DNA from: an uncultured beta proteobacterium
GTDB taxonomy: Bacteria > Pseudomonadota > Gammaproteobacteria > Burkholderiales > Rhodocyclaceae
NCBI GenBank assembly: GCA_903953145.1
Contig: CAJBIL010000078.1
Span: 1 to 8,927, forward strand
Direction: 5' to 3'
Length of the DNA stretch: 8,927 nucleotides
The translations under genes and the position numbers were made by a program. Below, one piece after another: positions 1 through 7,815 of the stretch. The notes under the pieces are model-generated. The model was given only the letters and a program-made list of their open reading frames with translations. It ran no database searches and was not told the origin of the DNA. Numbering within the stretch: the stretch's first letter is position 1; every line of letters starts with the position of its first letter.

Positions 1-1
1 C

Positions 2-2155
2 CCCCCGCTACGGCTGGATGTCAAAGCAGAGGGTTTGCGCAAACAGCATCACCTGAGCGCCATCGTCGGCTTGCCGGAAAAACGTGAATTGCATCTGGCA
101 CTTGACGGCGGTTTGCAACGGGAATCCGGGAACAAGCCGGGAAATAAGCTGGAAAACAAGCCGGAAAGCAAGCCTGATTTCGATGCAGCGACTTTCTGGA
201 ACGGCACACTGAGTGCGTTGCGTGTCGGCAAGGTTGACCCCAACGCGCCGCCCTTACTCGTACTCGAAGCGCCGGCACCGTTACGCATCGGCAACGCAGC
301 AACGTCCTTCGGCCCCGCTTCCATCGACGGGTTGGTCGGCAAGCTGCGCATCGAGCGCCTGCAAAAGGTACAGGAGCACTGGCAAAGCGCCGGACGTTTG
401 CAGCAGTTTCGTCCGCAGGCTGTATTGGCCGACTTCCCTGCCCTGTCTGCCTGGCTCGATGTATTTGGCCGCACCAACGCGCAGCCGCTGACACTCGGTG
501 GCGAGTGGGATTTTGCGCTCGGACAAAAAGCCACAGGCCGGGCTGCCCTCTGGCGTGAGAGCGGGGATCTACACCTTGATGCGGTACCGCTCGGGCTAAG
601 CGAAGCTCGCCTGCAAGCCAGTTTGAGCGAGAATCGGCTGGCGCTCAGTACACAATTGCGCGGTAGCCGGCTGGGGGAAATCAACGCGACGTTGAATGCC
701 TTGAGTGCCTTGAATGCGCCCTCCGGCACATCGAATCTGCTCGATAAGCAAGCCCCCTGGCAAGGCCACCTGCAAGCGCGTATCCCTGATCTCACCTGGC
801 TTGGCCCCTTGTTTAGCGAAGGCTGGCAGGTAGCCGGCCAGTTGAACGGTGAGCTGCACCTGGCGGGGAGTGCGGCACGGCCACGGCTGACCGGTGAATG
901 GCGGGGCGAACAATTGGCACTGCGCGCACTGGATCAGGGAATGCGCCTGGAGCGCGGCCAGGCGCTTATAGAAATCACCCCGGAACGACTGCTTCTGAAA
1001 CGTTTAAGCTTTGAGAGTGACTTCCAGCCGCTGCCGCGCGCTCTGAAACTTGATGAAAACATCGACAAGGTACGCCTGACCGGCACGCCCGGGCATTTCG
1101 AGGCCAGCGGCGAACTGGCGCTGAATGGGACAAACATGGGCAGCGCCGCCCGACTGGGTTTGAAGCTCGACCGGATCGGGGTGATGCAACGTGCCGATCA
1201 GTGGATCGCCCTCTCAGGCGATGGCGAATTGCGCATCGGCGAACGCATGCTGGATGTTGGTGGCAAACTGCGCGTTGATGCCGGATTCTGGTCACTTGCT
1301 GAGGCCGGCCGACCGAGTCTGTCCGATGATGTAATCATCCGGAAAACACAGCCGGAAGGCCGCACCAGTCCGATTCGACGTGCTTTGCGCCTCGATATTG
1401 AGGCGGCACTCGGCCGTAGTTTCCATTTTCGTGGTGCCGGCGTCGAGAGCCGGCTGGCCGGGCAGATTCGCATTCGATCCGACGATGCCGGCCTGCCCCG
1501 TGCAAGTGGCAGCATCCGCACAACAGAAGGGCGTTTCGATGCCTATGGACAGAAGCTCGATATTGAGCGCGGCATCATCAATTTCCAGGGCGCCATCGAT
1601 AACCCCGGACTCAATATTCTCGCTGTTCGCAAAAATCTGCCCGTCGAGGCTGGCGTCGAGGTCACAGGCACCGCCCAGCGACCGCTGATCCATCTCGTTT
1701 CAACACCAAACGTACCGGATACCGAAAAACTGTCGTGGCTGGTGCTCGGTCGTTCACCTGACCAGCAAGGGGGTAGTGACGGTAGCTTACTCATAGCGGC
1801 AGCGCAAACCATCTTCGGCGGCCAGGACGGCGGTGTGCTGAGCAAGCTGCAACAGGGGCTCGGAATCGACGAGTTCGGCGTAAGCAGTGGCCAGATTGGC
1901 GGCAACAGTCGCCTGCCGACCAGCCGTGTTGCCAGTTCAACGGGCTTTGGCAGCAGCCAGACAGTGAACGGGCAAATCGTCAGCGTCGGCAAGCGTCTTG
2001 CATCAAATGCATTGCTCAGCTACGAGCAATCGTTAAATACCACCGAGAGCATCGTCAAGCTGACCTTCAATCTGAACCGTCAATTCTCCGTCGTCGGCCG
2101 CGCCGGATCAGAAAGCGCACTCGATTTTTTCTGGAATTACAGTTTCGGCAAATAA
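2..2155 (+). CDS. tamB: Translocation and assembly module subunit TamB, C-terminal part (5' end outside window)
   Basis: TamB is a large inner-membrane-anchored, AsmA-like protein that spans the periplasm and works with the outer-membrane protein TamA in outer-membrane protein assembly and probably phospholipid transport. The visible 717 residues are the C-terminal part; family members usually exceed 1000 residues, so the N-terminal anchor and a few hundred residues are missing. The frame is open to the left edge; the TTG at 35 is internal and not a start. The first half is beta-rich with repeated strand patterns (for example HLQARIPDLTWL and LNGELHLAGSAARPRLTGEW). The last roughly 330 residues resemble the conserved TamB/DUF490 domain, with GSLLIAAAQTIFGG, LSKLQQGLGIDEFGV, ALLSYEQSLN and the aromatic C-terminal segment DFFWNYSFGK. 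tamA would be expected upstream, outside the window. A lysine-rich tandem repeat interrupts residues 43-58 of the visible protein. Identification is from recalled family motifs; the domain boundary is approximate. Confidence 0.93.
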   Translation, partial: PPLRLDVKAEGLRKQHHLSAIVGLPEKRELHLALDGGLQRESGNKPGNKLENKPESKPDFDAATFWNGTLSALRVGKVDPNAPPLLVLEAPAPLRIGNAATSFGPASIDGLVGKLRIERLQKVQEHWQSAGRLQQFRPQAVLADFPALSAWLDVFGRTNAQPLTLGGEWDFALGQKATGRAALWRESGDLHLDAVPLGLSEARLQASLSENRLALSTQLRGSRLGEINATLNALSALNAPSGTSNLLDKQAPWQGHLQARIPDLTWLGPLFSEGWQVAGQLNGELHLAGSAARPRLTGEWRGEQLALRALDQGMRLERGQALIEITPERLLLKRLSFESDFQPLPRALKLDENIDKVRLTGTPGHFEASGELALNGTNMGSAARLGLKLDRIGVMQRADQWIALSGDGELRIGERMLDVGGKLRVDAGFWSLAEAGRPSLSDDVIIRKTQPEGRTSPIRRALRLDIEAALGRSFHFRGAGVESRLAGQIRIRSDDAGLPRASGSIRTTEGRFDAYGQKLDIERGIINFQGAIDNPGLNILAVRKNLPVEAGVEVTGTAQRPLIHLVSTPNVPDTEKLSWLVLGRSPDQQGGSDGSLLIAAAQTIFGGQDGGVLSKLQQGLGIDEFGVSSGQIGGNSRLPTSRVASSTGFGSSQTVNGQIVSVGKRLASNALLSYEQSLNTTESIVKLTFNLNRQFSVVGRAGSESALDFFWNYSFGK
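128..175 (+). repeat. Four tandem 12-base units inside tamB
   Basis: Four consecutive 12-base units read gggaacaagccg, ggaaataagctg, gaaaacaagccg and gaaagcaagcct. Being a multiple of three and in frame, they encode GNKP-GNKL-ENKP-ESKP, a [G/E][N/S]K[P/L] tetrapeptide repeated four times. The strongly hydrophilic, lysine-rich segment sits between beta-rich stretches and probably forms a flexible loop. Copies differ by a few bases, so it is a diverged rather than a recent perfect expansion. Confidence 0.85.
692..718 (+). repeat. Three tandem 9-base units inside tamB
   Basis: The units ttgaatgcc, ttgagtgcc and ttgaatgcg follow each other without a gap and differ at one or two positions. In frame they encode LNA-LSA-LNA. 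This is a short low-complexity duplication in a coding region, with no sign of a function beyond adding residues to a loop or strand. Confidence 0.6.
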
Positions 2156-2222
2156 TCCAGGCCTTAAATTTAAGCTTGGCCATGCGAGAATGGCTGCACC
2201 ACCCACCAACATTGACTCAGGC

Positions 2223-2227
2223 AAGGA
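2223..2227 (+). promoter_or_regulatory. Ribosome binding site of the MDR dehydrogenase gene
   Basis: AAGGA lies nine bases before the ATG at 2237, a normal Shine-Dalgarno spacing, and supports this start. The 81-base gap between tamB and this gene also contains a perfect 12-base palindrome (cttaaatttaag, 2163-2174). I see no convincing -35/-10 pair in the gap. Confidence 0.55.
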
Positions 2228-2236
2228 TAAAACAGG

Positions 2237-3253
2237 ATGCAACGCTACGAAATTTACCCCGGCCACACAACCTCCCCGTTGCAACTTGCCAGCTTTGATC
2301 CGGCCCCGCTGGGCGATACCGATGTTGCAGTCGGCATCAAGGCGGTGTCGTTGAATTTCCGCGATCTCCTGGTCAGCCGGAATACTTACTTCTCTCCGAT
2401 CCCTGATGGTCTGGTGCCGTGTTCGGATGGCGCCGGCGTCGTTCTGGCAGTGGGTCAGGCGGTACAAGGGTTAAAGGTCGGAGACCGGGTGGCAACCTTG
2501 TTCTTTCCCCATTGGCAAAGTGGCACACCTGACGCGACAACAATTTCCGGGGCGCTCGGGGCCGAAATGAGTGGCGCGCTGACCGAATATTTTGTCAGCA
2601 AGGAAAGTGGCCTGATCAAGCTGCCGGACAGCATCAGCTATGCCGAGGCAGCCACCCTGCCCTGCGCGGCGCTCACCGCATGGAATGCGCTGTTTGAAGC
2701 CGGCGATCTAAAACCAGGGCAGACCGTTCTCCTACTCGGCACAGGTGGCGTATCTATCTTCGCACTTCAATTTGCCAAGGCGGCCGGCGCCCGGGTCATC
2801 ATCACCTCAAGCGATGATGCAAAGCTGGAACGTGCCAGGCAACTCGGCGCCGACCACGGTATCAATTACAAGACAAATCCTGACTGGCAGCAGGAAGTTC
2901 TGCGCTTGACCGCCGGCCAAGGCGTCGATGTGGTCATCGAAGTGGGTGGCCCGGGCACGCTGGAACGCTCCCTGCTCAGTGTTCGTGTCGGTGGGCGAAT
3001 CGCCTACATCGGTGTATTAACCGGGCTGGCCGCACAGGCCAACCCGGTCATGCTGATCCCCAAAGCAGCCAGTATTCACGGCATTTTTGTTGGTAGCCGT
3101 GCCATGTTTGCCAACATGCTGGAGGCCATTGCCCACCATGACATGCACCCGGTGATTGACCGTGAGTTTCCCTTTAGCGAAGCCGCTGCCGCCCTCGCGC
3201 ACATGAATAGCGGCGGACACTTCGGCAAAATCGTGATTCAGGTTGGTCAATAA
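2237..3253 (+). CDS. Zinc-free MDR-family NAD(P)-dependent alcohol dehydrogenase / quinone oxidoreductase-like protein
   Basis: A 338-residue medium-chain dehydrogenase/reductase, full length for the family and presumably cytosolic. The N-terminal GroES-like domain covers about residues 1-130, with NFRDLL at 40-45 and PCSDGAG at 61-67. The Rossmann nucleotide-binding domain follows, with the glycine motif GTGGVS at 168-173 and an acidic-flanked strand (VIITSSDDAKLERA, about 187-200), then VDVVIEVGGPG at 230-240. Only two cysteines are present (C62, C143), so the four-cysteine structural zinc lobe is absent. The GHE catalytic-zinc signature is replaced by CSDGAG. The protein therefore most resembles the zinc-independent, quinone-oxidoreductase-like MDR branch, although databases often label relatives 'zinc-dependent alcohol dehydrogenase'. 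The substrate cannot be told from sequence, and NADPH versus NADH is open. It lies 81 bases after tamB and 48 before corA; neither neighbour suggests a pathway. Confidence 0.9.
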   Translation: MQRYEIYPGHTTSPLQLASFDPAPLGDTDVAVGIKAVSLNFRDLLVSRNTYFSPIPDGLVPCSDGAGVVLAVGQAVQGLKVGDRVATLFFPHWQSGTPDATTISGALGAEMSGALTEYFVSKESGLIKLPDSISYAEAATLPCAALTAWNALFEAGDLKPGQTVLLLGTGGVSIFALQFAKAAGARVIITSSDDAKLERARQLGADHGINYKTNPDWQQEVLRLTAGQGVDVVIEVGGPGTLERSLLSVRVGGRIAYIGVLTGLAAQANPVMLIPKAASIHGIFVGSRAMFANMLEAIAHHDMHPVIDREFPFSEAAAALAHMNSGGHFGKIVIQVGQ

Positions 3254-3301
3254 TCGCGAATCCCTGATCTTCGTCCAAACTTATCTAACAAGCGACCCAT
3301 C

Positions 3302-4267
3302 ATGCTCATCAACTGCGCTGCCTATCAGGAAGGCCGGAAACTCGCTGATATTCCCGTTGCTGACATCAGCGACTATCTTGAACGTCCAGACTGCTTTGTC
3401 TGGGTCGCACTACGCGATGCAGAACATGATGAACTCGAAGAAATGCGTATCGAATTCGACTTGCATGAACTCGCCGTTGAAGACGCCCACCACGGCCACC
3501 AGCGACCAAAAATCGAGGAGTACGATGATTCGATTTTTGCAGTGCTGCATCTGGTGGAAATCGTCGACGGACAGCTAAGTTTTGGTGAGGTAAATATCTT
3601 CGTCGGTAACAATTATGTGCTGTCGGTGCGTAACCGAAGCCAGAAGAATCTGCTCGGCGTGCGTAACCGTTGCGAACGGGAACCTCATCTGCTCAAACTC
3701 GGTGCCGGCTTTGTTTTTTACGCACTGATGGATGCTGTGGTCGACCGCTACTTTCCGATTGTCGACATGCTGGAGTCAGAGCTTGAAATGATCGAAGAGC
3801 AGATTTTTGCCAAGGGCGCGGCACGCTCGAACATTGAGCGGCTCTACGAGCTAAAGCGCAAGGTGATGCTGCTCAAACATGCGGTAGCACCACTCACCGA
3901 AGCCACCGGCAAGCTCTTCGGGAGCCGGGCACCTACCGTATGCGGCAATACGCGGCACTATTTCCGCGACGTTTATGACCATCTCAGCCGAATTAACACA
4001 TCGATCGATGCGATCCGCGAAACGATAGGTACCGCGATTCAGGTCAATCTTTCACTCGCCACCATCGAGGAAAGCGAAGTCAACAAACGCCTTGCGGCAT
4101 GGGCGGGTATCTTCGCCGTGGCGACGGCATTCGCCGGCATCTGGGGGATGAACTTCAAAGTCATGCCGGAGTTACAGTGGCAATACGGCTACCCGATGGC
4201 ACTCGGCATCATTCTTACAACCTGCGCCATCTTGTATCGCCGCTTCAAGCGTGCCGGCTGGCTTTGA
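3302..4267 (+). CDS. corA: CorA family magnesium/cobalt transporter
   Basis: CorA proteins form homopentameric inner-membrane channels that let Mg2+ (also Co2+ and Ni2+) into the cell and are gated by intracellular Mg2+. The 321-residue product has the usual length and layout. A large acidic cytoplasmic N-terminal domain is followed by a long helical stalk (about residues 150-262), with segments such as LESELEMIEEQIFAKG and YELKRKVMLLKHAVAPLTEA. Two C-terminal membrane helices lie at about 265-281 and 297-312. The signature GMN directly follows the first helix at 282-284, and the conserved MPEL of the periplasmic loop is at 288-291. A basic tail (RRFKRAGWL) ends the protein on the cytoplasmic side. 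The ATG at 3302 gives a start that aligns with remembered relatives (MLINC, AYQEGRKLADIP). No clear Shine-Dalgarno precedes it, so the start is slightly less certain than the identity. The 48-base leader is too short to hold an Mg2+ riboswitch. Confidence 0.95.
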   Translation: MLINCAAYQEGRKLADIPVADISDYLERPDCFVWVALRDAEHDELEEMRIEFDLHELAVEDAHHGHQRPKIEEYDDSIFAVLHLVEIVDGQLSFGEVNIFVGNNYVLSVRNRSQKNLLGVRNRCEREPHLLKLGAGFVFYALMDAVVDRYFPIVDMLESELEMIEEQIFAKGAARSNIERLYELKRKVMLLKHAVAPLTEATGKLFGSRAPTVCGNTRHYFRDVYDHLSRINTSIDAIRETIGTAIQVNLSLATIEESEVNKRLAAWAGIFAVATAFAGIWGMNFKVMPELQWQYGYPMALGIILTTCAILYRRFKRAGWL

Positions 4268-4276
4268 AGTAGTTAC

Positions 4277-5576
<1,300 letters not shown>

Positions 5577-5584
<8 letters not shown>

Positions 5585-6746
5585 TTTTATGATCAATCCC
5601 TGTGATTGCTTGAATAATCCATTGCCCCTGGTGCTCAATCAGTTGCCGGTCAAGCAACGGCCCTTCAATACATGCTTCACCGGAAAGCAGTTGGACGACG
5701 ACTTCACCCTGTTCGCGCAAGGTGTTAATTACTTTTGCTAACGCGTCATTAGCGCCGGCATAGGGCGCCAGAATTGCGCCTGAACACGTCTCGAGAGCAG
5801 ACAAACGCGCAACTTCACGTAAATCCATCGAGAATCCAGTCGCCGGACGGTCGCGACCAAACGCTTTGCCAGCCCCGTCGTAGCGCCCACCAAGCGCGAT
5901 GGCGCTGGGGAAGCCCGGATAGTAGGCGGCAAAAACAACCCCGTTATGATAGTTGTAACCACGCAGATCGGAGAGATCGAAAGACAGTGGCAACTCTGGC
6001 ATCGAAGACTGCAAGTTGCGCAAGGTTTCAAGTGCCGAGGTAATTTCAGGCAATTGAGGCAGTTCGCATGCCGCCGTTTCTAGCGTTTGCGCATCGCCGT
6101 AAAGTTCAGGCAAACGGATCAATGCACTGCGGTATGGCTCAGCCAGACCCGCACAGCGTTGGCGCAGGCCTGGAATGTCCTTAGTCTGAAGCAATTGCAA
6201 TACGGCGACCTCTGCTTCGGCATCAAGACCCGCCGCGTTTGAAAGCGCACGGAAAATGCCCACGTGTCCCAAGTCGATCCGTGAGGCAGGCGTACCAGCA
6301 CAATCAAGCGCTGCAGCCATCAATCGAATCGCTTCAAGATCAGCCTCTACACCGGCGTAGCCATAAAGCTCGGCGCCCAACTGGATCGGCTCGCGACTAC
6401 TGGCCTGCGAAGCAGGTAGCGTATGCAGCACGCTATCGCAATAACAGAGCCGCGTAACGCCCGTTCGGTTGAGCAGGTGTGCGTCAATGCGTGCAACCTG
6501 TGGGGTGATATCAGCACGCACACCAAGCGTTCGACCGGAAAGCTGATCAACCAGTTTGAACGTACGCAGCTTTAGATCAGATCCGGAACCCGTCAACAAC
6601 GAGTCGAGATACTGGAGCATCGGCGGCATAACAAACTCGTAGCCACGTACTCGAAACAGATCGAGTACAGCACGGCGCAGGCGTTCGATTTGCGCAGCTT
6701 CCTGAGGAAGTGCGTCGGCGGTATATTCGGGTAGGAGCCAGTTCAT
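5577..6746 (-). CDS. hisZ: ATP phosphoribosyltransferase regulatory subunit HisZ
   Basis: HisZ is a catalytically inactive relative of histidyl-tRNA synthetase. It binds the short form of HisG and makes it an active, histidine-regulated ATP phosphoribosyltransferase, the first step of histidine synthesis. The 389-residue protein has the class II synthetase core but is too short to carry the C-terminal anticodon-binding domain of HisRS. Visible landmarks are the N-terminal YEFVMPPMLQYLDSLL (36-51), a motif-2-like stretch LGVRADITPQVARI (74-87), and the HisRS-like LGGRYDG (285-291) near the C-terminal end of the core. I read it as HisZ rather than HisS from this length, the N-terminal LLPEYTADALPQEA and the purA neighbour. 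Its ATG overlaps the DUF2065 stop by 4 bases (ATGA). No good Shine-Dalgarno is seen, so start-stop coupling is likely. hisG is not in the window. Confidence 0.95.
5597..5601 (-). promoter_or_regulatory. Ribosome binding site of purA
   Basis: AGGGA on the minus strand lies 12 bases before the ATG at 5584, within the end of hisZ. The spacing is somewhat long, but it favours this start over the in-frame ATG at 5638. Confidence 0.45.
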
Positions 6747-6928
6747 CTGAAAATAATCAACATGATCAGCCCGACCAGCATGGAGGTCAGGCCAATGAAA
6801 CGTATCTGCCCGTCGGACAATTGAATCATGCGACGGAATGTTTCGCGCCAGGCATTCGGCGCTATAAAAGGAACGATGCCTTCGAGTACCAGCATCAACG
6901 CGAAGGCAATCAGCAGGTTATCGCTCAT
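6743..6928 (-). CDS. DUF2065 family small inner-membrane protein
   Basis: A 61-residue protein with two hydrophobic segments: about residues 4-24 (LLIAFALMLVLEGIVPFIAP) and 43-60 (FIGLTSMLVGLIMLIIF). A basic, amphipathic stretch (NAWRETFRRMIQLSDGQ) lies between them. This is the layout of the DUF2065 (YjeT-like) family: two membrane helices joined by a short positively charged loop, probably cytoplasmic. The function is unknown. Its place is telling: it overlaps hflC upstream and hisZ downstream by 4 bases each (ATGA), and similar neighbours are recalled near hflKC in other proteobacteria. A role next to the HflK/HflC-FtsH complex is therefore a reasonable guess, but only a guess. The only Shine-Dalgarno-like stretch is too far upstream, so translation probably depends on hflC. 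Confidence 0.9.
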   Translation of the reverse strand: MSDNLLIAFALMLVLEGIVPFIAPNAWRETFRRMIQLSDGQIRFIGLTSMLVGLIMLIIFR

Positions 6929-7815
6929 TTACCGCTTTTATCGCCACCCTTGCCGACACTCTTCATGTATTTGAAGAAATCCGAATTGGGTTCAACGACA
7001 ATCACGTCGCTCTTGCTCTTGAAGCTGTTGCGATACGCTTCGAGACTCCGGTAAAAAGCGTAAAACTCAGGATTCTGATTAAAAGCCTGGGCATAAGTCG
7101 CAGCAGCATTGGCATAGCCCTCACCCTTCATTTTCTGTGCATCACGATAAGCTTCAGCGACAATCACTTCGCGTTGCTTATCGGCATCGGCACGAATTTT
7201 TTCAGCTTCAGCCGAACCTTGCGAGCGCAATTCATTGGCGACACGCTTACGCTCAGCTTCCATGCGACGATAGACCGACTCACTCACTTCAAGCGGCAAA
7301 TCAACCCGCTTGACCCGAACGTCAACGATTTGCACGCCGATTTTTCGTGCATCAAGGTCAGCCTTCTCACGCATCTGCTCCATGATTTTGTCGCGTTCAC
7401 CTGAAACGACATCATGCACGGTTCGCTTGCCAAACTCTTCACGCAAACCGGCATTCACCGTTTGCGAAAGCCGCGTTTTGGCACGCGACTCATCGCCAGC
7501 TACTGATATGTAGTAGAGCTTGGGGTCAACGATCCGCCATTTGACGAAGGAATCAACCAAAACGTTTTTCTTCTCGGAAGTAATAAAACGCTCTGGCTCG
7601 GCGCTATCCATTGTCAGGATGCGTTTATCAAAATAACGAACGTTTTGGATCATTGGCCATTTGAAGTAGAGGCCTGGCTCGGCAATCACTTCTCGCACTT
7701 CACCCAATTGGAAAATAATGGCGTGCTGACGTTGATCAACAGTAAAAATTGCCGCGCCAACGACCAGCAAAATTGTTGCGACGATAGCCGCGAGAAAGTT
7801 CAGACCGGCTTTCAT
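6925..7815 (-). CDS. hflC: FtsH protease modulator HflC
   Basis: HflC is an inner-membrane SPFH/prohibitin-family protein. With HflK it forms a large periplasm-facing assembly around the FtsH protease and limits its access to membrane substrates. The 296-residue protein begins with one membrane anchor (about residues 5-26). Next comes the prohibitin/SPFH domain (about 22-185), with VDQRQHAIIFQLGEV, EPGLYFKWPMIQNV, a FVKWRIVDP strand and DVRVKRVDLP. A charged helical region follows (about 185-232: RRMEAERKRVANELRSQG, AEAEKIRADADKQREVI), then a conserved C-terminal part (FYAFYRSLEAYRNSF, SDVIVVEPNSDFF). The last residues (KGGDKSGK) are a polar tail. The ATG at 7815 shares one base with the hflK stop (TAATG) and has a strong Shine-Dalgarno, so the start is secure. 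Confidence 0.97.
   Translation of the reverse strand: MKAGLNFLAAIVATILLVVGAAIFTVDQRQHAIIFQLGEVREVIAEPGLYFKWPMIQNVRYFDKRILTMDSAEPERFITSEKKNVLVDSFVKWRIVDPKLYYISVAGDESRAKTRLSQTVNAGLREEFGKRTVHDVVSGERDKIMEQMREKADLDARKIGVQIVDVRVKRVDLPLEVSESVYRRMEAERKRVANELRSQGSAEAEKIRADADKQREVIVAEAYRDAQKMKGEGYANAAATYAQAFNQNPEFYAFYRSLEAYRNSFKSKSDVIVVEPNSDFFKYMKSVGKGGDKSGK

Noticed and set aside
35..37. TTG as the start of a 706-residue protein
   Set aside because: The frame is open to the left edge and the upstream codons (PLRLDVKAEG) continue TamB-like sequence; it is an internal Leu codon.
49..795. 248-residue open frame on the minus strand opposite tamB
   Set aside because: Arg/Ser/Cys-rich low-quality composition typical of a shadow frame opposite a GC-rich gene; tamB clearly codes here.
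2159..2182. Palindromic sequence around cttaaatttaag after tamB as a rho-independent terminator or operator
   Set aside because: The AT-rich perfect palindrome has no loop, the flanking GC pairs are few and no T-run follows. It could be an operator, but nothing supports one.
3243..3301. Promoter in the gap before corA (TTGGTC and TATCTA-like boxes)
   Set aside because: The boxes match poorly and are not properly spaced; not strong enough to report.
5585..5638. Longer PurA starting at the ATG at 5638
   Set aside because: The extra 18 residues (MSTRGNGLFK and on) do not look like PurA, lie within hisZ in another frame, and the family N-terminus begins at 5584.
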